A stretch of DNA of 64,000 nucleotides from assembly GCF_028769735.1 (NCBI RefSeq), contig NC_088170.1:54593585-54657584 (forward strand), in the 5' to 3' direction. Below, one piece after another: positions 1 to 11,523 of this stretch. Source of the DNA: Zonotrichia leucophrys gambelii (lineage: Eukaryota; Chordata; Aves; Passeriformes; Passerellidae). Position 1 is the first letter of the stretch. Every line of letters starts with the position of its first letter. Made by a program: the position numbers and the translations under genes. The notes beneath the pieces are model-generated. The model worked only from the letters and a program-made list of their open reading frames with translations. It searched no databases and had not been told where the DNA came from.

Positions 1-145
1 GAGGAGATTGAGCCCCACCTTGCTACAGCCTCCTTTCAGGTATTGCAGAAAGCAGTAATGTCTGAGGCTCCTCTTCTTCTGGCAAAATAACCTCAACTTT
101 CTCCTCAACATCCTCATAAGACTTGTGCCCTAGCCATTTTAGCTT
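1..145 (-). repeat. CR1 LINE fragment, cut by the window edge
   Basis: The plus strand reads like the reverse complement of the CR1 3' region. The phrase 'gctacagcctcctttcagg', a degraded 'ataaggtctcccctgagcc' segment and a 'cctcctcataagacttgtg' segment come in the order usual for minus-strand CR1 copies. A nearly identical passage recurs at about 30765-30830. The element continues outside the window to the left, so its 3' end is not visible. It is an old inactive copy with no coding capacity here. Family assignment is from memory of the CR1 consensus. Confidence 0.75.
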
Positions 146-1139
146 ACTCCCAGTGGAAATTAAGCTTATGCAGAAATACATATTTGGGTTGTCACTATAA
201 CTTTTAAATATTTCAAGCAGATTAATACTGAACTTGAATGCAAAACAGAAACGCTAAATTTTTACAATTTTAGTGAGAGTTGACAATATGCCTAGGGGAC
301 ACACTCTGCTCTTATTCCTCTCGAGAGAAAACCAAAGAGCTTCAAAGGCCTTGTTTTCTTCTCTTTATATCAATTAATCATCGTAAATAAATCCAGACCA
401 GCATCAGCAGTTAGGACAGGTCAGACCTGTGTGAACCCTCCTATGTGAAACACAGAATATGGGAGAGGGGCTGGAAACACAGTATGAGACTGAACAGCAG
501 CAGCTGTAGTCCAGGGAGAGCACTAGTTAGGGGTAGCGTCACGCTGTCGGGAGAAAGAATGCAATTCTATATAGACTGAATTAGGATTCATCAATGTCAC
601 TTTTTACTGTATAGCTGATATAATTTCTTATTAAGAGAAAGGAGGTGTGAGTGACAGTGTTCTAGAAGGGAAACTTTATTTTCCTAATTAATTTTCAAGA
701 TGCTCAAACTATATCAAGCTATGTCTCTTATTCATTATTAATTATGACTTTTTGAGTCTTAATAGGTAAAGAAGTAGAATTGCTTCCAGTAAAGTAAATT
801 TCTATTTCAAATGGTGTAGGTTCTTTTGTTATTTCTAGTAATTCCTCACATATCTTTTTTTCTTCTTTTTCTTCTTTTTTTTTTTCTTTTAATGAAGGAG
901 TTCATATGGACTGCTCTCTGTCCAGAAAGCAGGAATTCATGATCTCAGGGCCTTAGGTCCCCTACTGTCTATTGAATGTAATAACTCTCAGATTACCTTC
1001 CTCAATCAAATATATTCAATAATATTTATATTCTGGAGTAGACTATTGTAGGTATGAATCAAAAATCAATGTCTTATACTTTAATCAAGGTTCGACAATT
1101 ATGAAATTAGATTAAAATGAAAAAAAGCTGCTCACTTTT
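146..1139. other. AT-rich non-coding stretch
   Basis: I see no gene or recognisable repeat here apart from a pyrimidine-rich tract at 853-890 (runs of T broken by C). Reading frames in both directions are repeatedly interrupted. Confidence 0.6.
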
Positions 1140-1600
1140 ATGTGAAATTTTATTTTGACAGATGGTCTGCACACCTTTGGAATGCTTTACAACTTTCCAC
1201 TTTCACAACATTTTGAGTCATACGTGACTGTTGCGTCTTACGCAGTGCAAACTGTTTACTCTACAGATGATATTGAAATGTTATGGCGATCTAGAGGGAC
1301 TTTCATTTACTATTTTATGCCCTATCCGACAGGCAAATCACAGAAAGCTTTTTAGTTAGACGTAGGCATGTTTGTAGGCACTGGAGTCTCTGGCAAACAG
1401 CTCACTGCAGCTCTAGTTTAATCAGCTCATTCTTTGGCATTTACTTGCTGATTTCTTGCCTGAAGGGCAAACACTATCTTAATGAAGCACACAAGGACAA
1501 ATGACTTTTCCAGGCTGTGATTAATTTTCACAAGCTGACTTTAATCACTGGTTAATTAATAGAAGATTTGTTGATTTACACAAAAACCAGTAATTATAAG
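1140..1600. promoter_or_regulatory. Candidate conserved non-coding element
   Basis: About six CpG dinucleotides fall within roughly 150 bases (1220-1365), in a window where CpG is otherwise scarce. This is followed at 1400-1590 by a dense set of TAAT/ATTA cores of the homeodomain-binding type, such as gattaatttt and ggttaattaat. A 66-codon frame (1155-1355, plus, TTG start) covers the CpG-bearing part but has no recognisable domain. The preceding 'ttttattttgacag' resembles a splice acceptor. Retained CpG and clustered TAAT sites suggest a constrained regulatory element. Conservation cannot be measured from one sequence, so this is inference. Confidence 0.25.
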
Positions 1601-2056
1601 CAGTATTATATCGATTTGTTTTTCATTAATTTAATGCAGTAACAAGCTTTTATTTAGAAATTAAATGTGCTGAAATTTCATAGCAGAAAGAATGATAATG
1701 TACTAGAAAAGAGTATGGCGCCTATGTAGCTCATTGGGTTTGCCGGCTTGACCTAATCTTTTTAGAAGCAATGGATACCAATACTTCTCCAGCTCAACTC
1801 TGTCACCCCCTTTGCCCGCACTAACATTTTTTAACATTAACATTTTTTGCACTATTCACATCAATATTTTAATAATAAATGCTTAGTAGCAGTATATGAC
1901 TTACACAACAGATATGGCGAAGGTCAAACCGAGTTCAACATACAAATGAAACAATTTAGGGAAATAGATAATGTTTTTTATTATTATACCAGGAGCTGGA
2001 AATTCTTTTAATTTTATAATTAAATTTTATAAACTGCATTTAACAACATAAATTAA

Positions 2057-2108
2057 ATGTATTTTGTAGATATAAGTTAATGTATTTTGTAGATTCTACA
2101 AAATACAT
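2057..2108. repeat. Direct repeat joined to a perfect palindrome
   Basis: The 15-mer atgtattttgtagat occurs at 2057-2071 and again at 2080-2094. The second copy runs straight into its own reverse complement: arms 2080-2093 and 2095-2108 pair perfectly (14 bp) around a single central T. The result is two direct copies and one inverted copy of the same word within 52 bases. Template switching during replication would make such a structure. No transposon ends or protein-binding function are evident. Confidence 0.85.
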
Positions 2109-4485
2109 AGCAATTGGCTTAGATCTGCCTGATGAGGCAACCCAACATGATGTAACAGGTGAAACCACAGCCAGAATCAGTGACAAAAGTCTAAAGGCAA
2201 ACAAATTTAGAATAAAAGCAAAATACTAACCTTTAACATTTTTATGGGGTGATTAGTCTGGGAGATTGACTGACCTATCATCCACTTTCCTAAACAGAAA
2301 GATTATTGGCAGTCTGGAAGATTAAAAAAAATTTGCCAATTCAATATGATCACAATACAGGGAATGTACTGGTAACATGTTCTATAACAAACATATGAGA
2401 ATAAAATAATTTTATTCTTTTCTGGACATGGAATCTATTATTGTTGAAGCCCATTGAAGTTTCCTGATACATGACACCAAATATTTTGTCAGTTTTCAGT
2501 ATTCAGTAAAATCAAATGAGCATTGCCTATGATACTGATACAGATACATTTTACCATAGTTTATACTATATTAGATTACTTTAATCTGCTTTCTATTCAC
2601 CATTTCATGCTTATCAACTCTTTTCTGCACAGTAAAAAATCCAACTGACATAGATAGAAGTCATATAATACATATAGAAATGTAAGTGGCATTTATTCTT
2701 AAATTAATATTTTTCTTTTTCCCTTTGCACACAAGTATTCTTTTTTTACTTAGAAAGAGTAGAGGAATTGTAAAATTTCTTTATTTTTACCTACACAGGG
2801 TTTTTTGCTCATGGTTTGAGAATTTTTTGTTTGTTTTCTTCTAAGAAGCTGCAGAAAATGATATCATTCACAAATATTTGGTGTACATGAAATCCCGTTC
2901 ATTTTATGACACCTTAAAGTGTCACATTGTATAAAATGAGGTATTCAAGAAAAACAATTATATAGATTCAATGTTTGCATGCTGAAGTCTGGGACAGTTT
3001 TGACTTTAGCTTTTGACTCTCCAGTCAGAGTGGATAATGCTCACTTAATGACACTATACCTGGGATTCTTCTCCACAATATCACTTTTCTACCAGTGGCA
3101 GCAGCAGGAGGCTGAAAACGCAGTTTAACACATACTCTGTAATAGCAAATTTGAATAGCTTTTGTTAGAGGGAGCATTACACTTCCACTGGGCACTTTGC
3201 ACAATACCATTGCATAATGAAGCATCAATTAAAATGCTATTAAAATAAGATGTTATCCTGTTGTCTTTTAAATGATGTTATCTTGGCACTTCATCTGCCT
3301 AATGTCATCAGTTAGCACAGTAGACCCAGTGCCATTAAGGTAAATGTACAACATGTTTCTAATGTACACTAGTGTGTCATAACATATGTCAAACATGAAA
3401 CCTGATCATAGTGATGATGATGGACTCACAAAGGAATACACAAAGAATAAGAAAAATATGTGAACTGACTCCTATCTGAAAGATTGCACTGGCACTCAGT
3501 CAAGTCTTGATGATTTCAAACTTCATCTAAGAACAAGGTAAATAAAACTGAAATTGGAGCTTAAAGAAGTTTGTGTAGAGATATGACAACAGACAAATTT
3601 TTTCTAGAGTCCTCAATCACACCTCTGAAGGGCAATGGATAACATTTTGTTACAGCCCTCCCACAATAATCCACTGAAAAGACATTCTCATTACAATGTA
3701 TAGTAAAAGCAGCACCAGGTGAATTTCAGAATGTGCAATGCAATCTCCACTAATGATAATTATTGGACAGTAAGCTACATTTTCTGTGTGTTTTCAAAAT
3801 TTTTCTGTTCCTACAAAGTTAACAGCTTGATTAAAGTTTTGTTGGAGTAATTGTTCAAAAGCACTGCAGACAAAATTCACATTTCTCTGTTCTTCAAGAC
3901 CACCTACAACTGAGATAAAAACTGAACTAAAAAGGCACATTTGAGTTTAAAGTTGCTGTCACTTCTTCTATTTGTGTACATGACACATTGAAAAATAACT
4001 TGCTGTCTTACAGCAAGTCAAAAATAAATTTTTACACATTTCTCCAACAGCTATAATCAATCAAAACATAGATTTGTAGTCAAAAGATTAAGCTCTTGAT
4101 ACATTTGAATTTTTTTCTATTGTAATAAATCTTTCAGTAAAAAATGGATACCTCAGCATAGTCTTTGGTGAAAAACAAAATGGAAAACATCATTTAAACT
4201 GCTAGCCAAAGTAGAGCTCAGATACCTTATCTAGTAACAATATTTAACAGTATTGTTAAGAATCTAAATATAACAATAGTTAAGGTCTACATGTAAATAT
4301 TTATATATTTTTAAAATTCCATATGGTATGAAAAGAGATCCCATGCTAATAGGGAGTTCATTAAGAAAAACAATATCACTTAGATACATTTCCTTTTAAA
4401 CAGGAGTGTCAGATTTTTTTCGATTATAATATTTTTTAAACAAATCTGGCTAGATTTTTCTCCTTTTCTCTCTGGGTGGGATTTT

Positions 4486-4575
4486 CTTTGGGGCTTTTTT
4501 TTGGTTGGTTGATTGGTTAATATGTGGGTTGTTTTTTGTTTGCTTGTCTGTTTTGTTTTTTTTTTTTTTTGCTGT
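4486..4575. repeat. T/G-rich low-complexity tract
   Basis: Runs of T mixed with ggttggttgattggtt and gtttgcttgtctgttttg, ending in a pure T run. This is the complement of the A/C-rich tracts seen at 56523-56555 and 60948-61110. It is a simple repeat with no coding content. Confidence 0.7.
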
Positions 4576-6694
4576 TTGTTTTTAAATCAGTGAGTGAAAA
4601 ATTTTATCTGTTAGGGAATTATGAGTAAGAAGAGTGGAGGTGATAAAATTAGATCTGACAAGGATTTTTCATTTAAATGAACTTGGACAGAATATTTAGA
4701 AAAATGCATGAAAAAAAGAGTTTACTCTTAGTTCCTGTTCCAAAAGGAGTAGTGGCAAAATTCCCACTGCTTTACTTGGAAATAAGAGAAAAATATAACA
4801 GTGATGACTGAATTCTAATTAATTCAATATTTTCAATTAAATGCCTGGCAGTGTTTGACAGGTTTGTGAGACAATCATTCAGTTCCAATGTTATCCAAAG
4901 GAACTTTTGTTTTTAATCCATTGCTTTAATGTACTCAAAAGGACATAGATTCCTGTGTCAAAACATCATTATGTTGCTCATTGTGAGCCTTTAGAACTAG
5001 TATTCATAAAAGAAGGAAATCAGACATTCAGTGCATTCAGCTTTTGGGTCACATTGTCCTTAAAATAAGAGATAAGAAATTGATAAAAGAAACAAAGCAA
5101 GATATTTTTGAGACCCTCATTTTCACTTCTGAAACACTGAAGAAAGGACCTTGATAGGCAAAAGAAAAAGCCAAACCCCTAAATCTACCTGAACTCACTG
5201 ACCCTGAATTCACTAGTAAAACTTTTATGGGGTTTATCTTTCTCAAATATCTCACTTACTGGGATAAGTGTCCTTCTTACTAAGACTAGAAATTGGGAAT
5301 ATGATCTAACTGTACATATAATTAATAGATGGGGTGATTTATATCACACTGAAATAAACATGAATTGCCCTGTTGAAGATTTCCTATGTTGACATCTAAG
5401 GAGACAAAATTGATGGCCAAGGCAAATTTGATATCTTACTTCCATATATAAAACTTATACAAATTCTACCTTTTGTATTCTCAATAAAGTGAAATTTCAC
5501 CTAAGAAACAGATTTAGAATCTAAAATCTATATCCTTGTTAAAATGAATGTTTTACAGACATTTAGAGATTTTAAATACTTTTGCAAAACTGAAAGATAA
5601 CTTCCACAGGAATACATTTGTAACTGTCATAACTGAAATATCCATCGGACATGTACAAAGGAAATGCATGTTTTGTGTCATTAAAACCATTTCACAATTA
5701 CTTTCAGAACCAAAAATCTGAGATTGTTGAATATAACTACTACTCAAGGAGTTCAGAGCTGTTAATCTTGATGATGATATGCCATTCAGGCTTTGCTGTA
5801 GTTCAGCCAGTCCTTCCTTGCTTTCTATAGGAAAATGTTATGATGCAATATGGATAACTGAGAGAATACTAATCTGATTTTAAGTTTTAACCTGCATGAA
5901 GAGATCCCTGCAGTAAGTAAAATTGTTCCAGACATGAGAGAGGAAGTATGGATTTTAGGATATAGAGTACTATGAAGCAATATTTTAAATTAGAGTTAAT
6001 GAAAAAAGCCCCTAAGAAACAACTGTAAATTACAGAACTCTCCACCTGTCCCCTCACAGTAACAGTGATCAGGAACTATCTTCAATCCTCTGGCAAGTGA
6101 AGGAGAAAGAAGAGTTCCCAAATGCTTTGATAATTATAATTATCTTTTTTTAATACATAATCATTTGGAGTTTGTGCCAGCAAACATTCATCACCCATCT
6201 GTGGCCCTGCACAGAAGTTATCACAGTCTAAAAGCTGGTGCAATTCACTACTGGCTGTGTTACAGCTGGTTGGAAGACAGACTGTGGAAAAATCTGTGAT
6301 CAGAGGAAGGAACCCAGGAGTTCAACCTACAAAACTTCCCTAAGCTGTTCTGTAACTTGCCATGGCAGATCAATGAATTTACTTGTAATGAACTGACTTT
6401 CCACCAGGCTTAGCATTTTGTTAAATAGAGTGACCTTTAGGAATTCAAGGCTGTGGGCTCTCTGATCATTAATAAATTACAAATCTAAGTAAAATTTTAT
6501 TTGTTTATCTAAAGGAAAACATGATTGCAGTTGTCATATTGATCCTACATCCTTAAAATGCATTTAATTAGACTATAACATACACGAAAAAAATATTTTT
6601 ACCAAAAAAGAAATTTAAACTGGGATGAATTCCGAATCCTTCTCTTGAACAAATGCATCAGCAGTTTCAAAGAAACATTTAAACATAGATTTCC

Positions 6695-6792
6695 CTGAAC
6701 AGGCTGATCTAGGGGATGACATCCCTGCCTATGGCAGGTGGGCTGGAACTAGGTGGTTTAACATCCCTTCCAACCCAAACCGTTCTATGACA
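6695..6792 (+). repeat. CR1 LINE 3' end fragment
   Basis: This is a short CR1 3' untranslated tail in the plus orientation. It contains a 'gatgacatccctgcctatgg' segment, then 'ggctggaactaggtgg', then 'cccttccaacccaaaccg', and ends in the 'ttctatga' unit that terminates CR1 elements. It is 5'-truncated to about 100 bp, the usual fate of CR1 insertions. It is one of only two confident plus-strand CR1 pieces in the window. Confidence 0.85.
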
Positions 6793-9700
6793 GAAAGACA
6801 ACATTCAGATCTCCTGGTAAGCCTGTTCCACACAGACAAAAATACAACTTCCAGAAAGGACATCTTTGTAGATTTTGGGAATTCAATTTAAAAAATTATT
6901 ATTATATTTGGTATTCATTATCATTAACCTAAACTAATCTCTTCCTGGACTTTCATTCACTAGAGAGACATGTCCCTGCAAGGCAAGGCAAAATAGCAAC
7001 TGAGCTTTATGTGGTCTGAACACATTGTTGCTGGAACAACAATCTTTCTTTTGTCCGCAGAGAGAGTCAAGTGAGCTCACCAACATCTGGAAATGCCCCT
7101 TCTCTGCTCTCCCTCCTCTGTCTATGTGGGTCTGAGTAGTCACCAGGAGATTCATGGCAGTGGGAATGAACACAGAAATGCCACCAGCTGCAGCCCACCT
7201 AGGGCCAAAGCTCAGTCCAAACTGTGTTTTTGGTGACAATTCAGATGCAGAGGTTAACACGGTTTACAGATGCAGAAGCTACAAAAATTCAACTGTAGGA
7301 TCAAAGTTCAAACCAGCAGGAGCTACATGGAGAAAAAAAACCAAGTGAAATACTCAGAACTGAAAGGATCAAAGTGAAACAGGAGGGCAGCAGAAGCCCC
7401 ACTCTTTTGGAGCACGTTTCCAAAGTGATTTTCTTCATGACTATTTACTCAGAGGACCATGCCAATAGACAGATGTGGAGCCTCAGCTGTGGTGTGATCT
7501 CACCAGTGTTCATACAACATTTCTACTATCACACTTTGATATTTTTAAACTCTAGTTTGAGTGGTTAAACTGAAGTTTTTACACTCAAATTCTGAGTGTA
7601 GGATGTATTTCTTTCCACCACTTTAATATCCATTAAATACTCGCTAATAATATAAGCATGAAATTTTATTACTTTCTCCTCTAGCAGAAACAGTAGTTTG
7701 AGCCAACAGTGCACTGGTTTAACATTCAAAGCAAATGATCCATTTGAGGTGAGTAGGATGTAAGTCAGCTCAAGATTTTTCAACTTGTCTGCACCACGTT
7801 TATAAGCAATGACCACTTTGATGAGGTTTACAGCTTTGGAGAACCAAAGCTCACACAGGTCTGAAAACTGACATCATCAAAAGAACAAAGAAAGCAACCT
7901 ATTTGCTAACTGCTGTCTGAAAAATCCCTGCAGAATAAACCATAAATATTCATGACTGATCTGAACAAAATATGTCTTGGCAATTTTTCTAGAGCAAGAA
8001 TTTCTCCCTTAGTTTCTTCAAATTTTTATCTGTCACCTTTAAGGAGTTTTAGGTAAATCAGTTCAGTAGTGGATTTATCTGAAAAGTATAAAACACTAAA
8101 CACCACTTTTTTGTTTTATGAGAATTTAGGCTTTATCATCTCCATCTCTGTTCTTTTCTGAAAAAACGTCATTTGAACTGATGTTCATTTTTCTCTCTTT
8201 AATTCTTATTTTAGTTGTAGCCTGCAATTATTTACAGTGAATTCCATTGGTCATATGTTGTCCTAATACCTACCTTTTTCAGGGCATGAGGTCTCATCCT
8301 TTAATTAAATCTGAAGTAACTTATATCTAAATAAACCGAATGCTATAAGATTAATCAACCTGAAAGACAGAAATAAATGGGAGATTCAACTCAGACACAT
8401 GAAGTGATAACTGAAATGGAAAAGTAAATTTTCTTTCCTTGTTTTTTCACAGATAAATCTTCCAATTTCAAAAGAACCTAGATATAATAAATTTAAGACA
8501 TAATATTAAATCTTAATATACTTATTTTTTGCTTAGCCCTAAACATCTGTTGCACATCATCTTGAGAACAGCATACAGTTTGGCCCTAGAAAATAATTTC
8601 TTATCTCTAAAATGTAGCTAATTTTTTTAAATTAAAAATTTAACTTTTCCTTCTTTTATTCTCTTTAATACTGAAGATCATCGTAAAAACATCTTCCTAT
8701 TTAAGATGTATGCCTTAGGAAGGCTTAAGAAAATTTCAGGCAGGTATATCCTGCAATATCATTAAATTGTGTTCTCTTTTGGAGTTATTTTAATTATGAT
8801 TGCCCAAATACAAACAATCAAGGTCAGATGTTGCTGGAAAGAGGAAACTTTCTAAATAATGCTTCATTTTTGGCAACTTTCAAGGAACCTTCCATCAGCA
8901 AAACATGATGATTTTCCCTTTTCCTCCCTCAATTTCAACATTAAAATACACTAGTAAAAAAATTTAGATAATGAAATATCATGTATATATATAATTTTAA
9001 ATTATCCAGAGGTAAAATAAATAAAACCTTTTGATAGACTTTTCTTAGTTCTATTAAATAAAAACAAAATTGCAACACAAAATTCTTTATGAAGAAAGGA
9101 AAAATACCACTATGAAAATATGCTTATATATAAACATAAAACTTTTGAGAGATATCCATCTAATACAGTGATGCATTAGCTATAAAATTTAAATAAATTA
9201 CTGCAGTATTGTGATACTTAAATTAATGTGGAGCTTTTATATTTTGCTGATGTTTTTTGTATAATCAGAACAAAACTGAATTGCAACATTCAAAATGTAA
9301 CACATGACTAATAACTCCTTCCAACTATTTGGACTATTATGGCAATATTGTAATAATTGCAATAATTATTACTGTGATTAATTCATTAAAGTTAATAGGT
9401 TAAGGATAATTTAGAATAATTTCATTCCATGAGTTAGATTTGTGTATACATGCAACTTCAGAGAGAAAGAAAGTCCTGTACAGGTTGAAAAATTTCACTT
9501 TGAATCATAATTACATCAGTGGTACAATTCAAAACTTTAGAATCAAGATGGAAACAGTATGTTTCACTAAATAACATTTAAGACCCTTTGATTTTCCCAT
9601 GAAACTTTATGACAGCATGACATATAATATGAATCATTAGAAAATATAAGTATGTCAAATCAGAAATACCTCTCAGCTTTGAACTTCTCAATCAATTAAA

Positions 9701-11399
9701 AATAGAATTTAGAAAATGTTTTAATATGAAACTTCTACTACATTTATTTTGCCATCCCTATATGACAACAAAAATGCATCCAAAATTGAAATATGAAATT
9801 TTTAAAGTAAAAAAGCTTAATTACTGAAGAACCAGGTATTGAATTGTGAGTCCATTTCAAGACGTTTTCTCAACCAAAATATTTGAAGCATCTCTTGCCA
9901 TAATAAATCTAAGTGTGTGCTATATAATGGAAAACTCAGTTACACAGCATTTATCTTTTTAAGAACAATACCCTCCATGGCTTTCAACATTTTTTTTATT
10001 AATGAGATATTATTATTGATAAATATTACCAAAAATACAGCTAAAATTCATTTAATCACATGCACTCACTCTTCTATAATGTTTCTAAAAATACTCTGCA
10101 ATATGCTGACATTTTATTTATTGCATGGTTAGTTCAACTCCATGTAGAAACAGTCCATTTTAATATGGGAGACATGTTGATCTTTTAAAACTCCAAATTC
10201 TTTTTAGACAATATAATGGCCTCCTTGCCAAGATTTCTGGACATGTCCTATCTCTGTAAAGGCTTTCAGTGCAAAAGGTCAGAATCAAAGGCCATATGCA
10301 GAGAAGCATGAATGCCCCCTTTCAGGTTTCCTTTTGGTTTTCATTTTCCAACCTTTCACTGCATATCTACATTATAAATCAAGATCAGTCCCAGCATGTG
10401 TCATTCACTCTGCCTTAAGACCAGCAGAAAAACATATATTCAGAAAACAACACTGACAATGATTTTTAAATTTTCATAATAACTTTATGAAAGAAGACTA
10501 AAACCAATTCATCTGTGGTGCAGAGCCTTTCATCTTTAATTTGCCAGTCTTAATCAAATCAAATTCAGCAATGCCTCACAGTCAGTACTGTCTGATGAGT
10601 GATTTTTGGCCTATGAGAAATGAAAAAAATGGTCTATTTCAGTTGCTTCTAGACAGAATTCTGTGTTGCAGAAAAATATGCTCAAATTTCAGACTGCCTT
10701 CAATGGAAAGATAAGGAGAACTAAGAACTCAGAAAAAGGGATCTGCTGGCCCTCAATAATGCTTCCAGACAGAAGGTGAAAAATATTAAGAGACTTCATA
10801 TAAATCTTATCCTTTTGGTACTGTTGCTATGTATAGATTCAACACCTGCTCAGAGGACCTCCACAAATACTAATACTATTCCCTTTATGAATTTATAAAT
10901 TTATGGGTAATGTTTATTTTATTGGAGAAATTATTAGAAAGTGTCTGTACCAGAAGCTGAATCCTGTTAGCAAGAATAATAATGGCAATAAATTCCCTAA
11001 AATATATTTAATTTATTAAGATTTTTTCTTGCATCTTCTTGTGGCTCTTTCATAGCAATTTAAGCAGCAGCTATCTGAGTTCTAGAGCATGCTCTCTGTC
11101 AGCCCTCAAACGAAATTTCCAGCTTTTCCCAATATCTGTGCACAGCCTGGATGTGTGAGTGTCTGTGTGGTCAGACACTGAAGCAGATGGTGTGGCTGTT
11201 CTGGGTCAGATCATTATCTCACAGGGCTAGAGCAGCTGAGCAGCCCTACCTGAACCACAGGTGCTGTTTGACACTGCCACATGTTAGGGTGGGATATCTC
11301 CTGTAATTGCAAACCAAACTGCAACAGAAAATGTGTGGTGTCTGCATTTGTTTCGGTATTTTAATCACTTGATTCTGCAGTCAAACCAGGCTTGAGAAA
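6793..11399. other. AT-rich non-coding stretch
   Basis: Mostly featureless AT-rich DNA. 6934-7350 is less AT-rich and holds a 108-codon minus-strand open frame (described as a separate entry). 11040-11340 is also a little richer in GC but carries no recognisable element. The rest shows only short chance frames. Confidence 0.55.
6934..7260 (-). other. Open frame of unknown meaning, possible exon
   Basis: A 108-codon frame in a locally GC-richer patch. I do not recognise the product. It has no clear domain, signal peptide or membrane segment. On the minus strand the DNA 'aaaaacacag' (near 7232) and 'ccttgccttgcag' (near 6980) resemble splice acceptors, and 'gatgttg|gtgagc' (near 7080) resembles a donor, so part of the frame could be an exon. 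A frame of this length is only slightly longer than chance allows, so confidence that it is coding is low. Confidence 0.12.
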
Positions 11400-11419
11400 G
11401 AGATAACCATGTATAATCT

Positions 11420-11445
11420 TATCATTAAGCAAATGCTTAATGATA
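11420..11445. repeat. Perfect 12-bp palindrome
   Basis: Arms 11420-11431 (tatcattaagca) and 11434-11445 (tgcttaatgata) are exact reverse complements around a 2-base centre. Each arm contains a TAAT/ATTA core, so a homeodomain dimer site is conceivable. A second palindrome lies 55 bases further on. Confidence 0.85.
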
Positions 11446-11499
11446 CCAGATACTCATGTTAATTCGTGTGTAAATATTTGACTTGAAACCTAATATTCA

Positions 11500-11523
11500 T
11501 TTCACATTTTTATAAATGTGAAA
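11500..11523. repeat. Perfect 10-bp inverted repeat
   Basis: Arms 11500-11509 (tttcacattt) and 11514-11523 (aaatgtgaaa) are exact reverse complements around 'ttat'. It is the second hairpin-capable sequence within about 100 bases. It is not followed by a T-run terminator and, in this genomic setting, has no known role. Confidence 0.85.

Larger units (their letters stand above)
1601..6694. other. AT-rich non-coding stretch
   Basis: No gene or transposon recognised. Local structure consists of a palindrome at 2057-2108 (listed separately), a T/G-rich low-complexity tract at about 4485-4575, and ordinary AT-rich DNA. Frames are all short. The 3030-3330 part is somewhat more complex in base composition and has several TAAT cores, but nothing specific can be claimed for it. 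Confidence 0.6.

Noticed and set aside
7061..7070. Strong acceptor (cttttgtccgcag) followed 10 bases later by gtgagc on the plus strand
   Set aside because: A 10-base exon with no supporting gene is not credible without transcript evidence.
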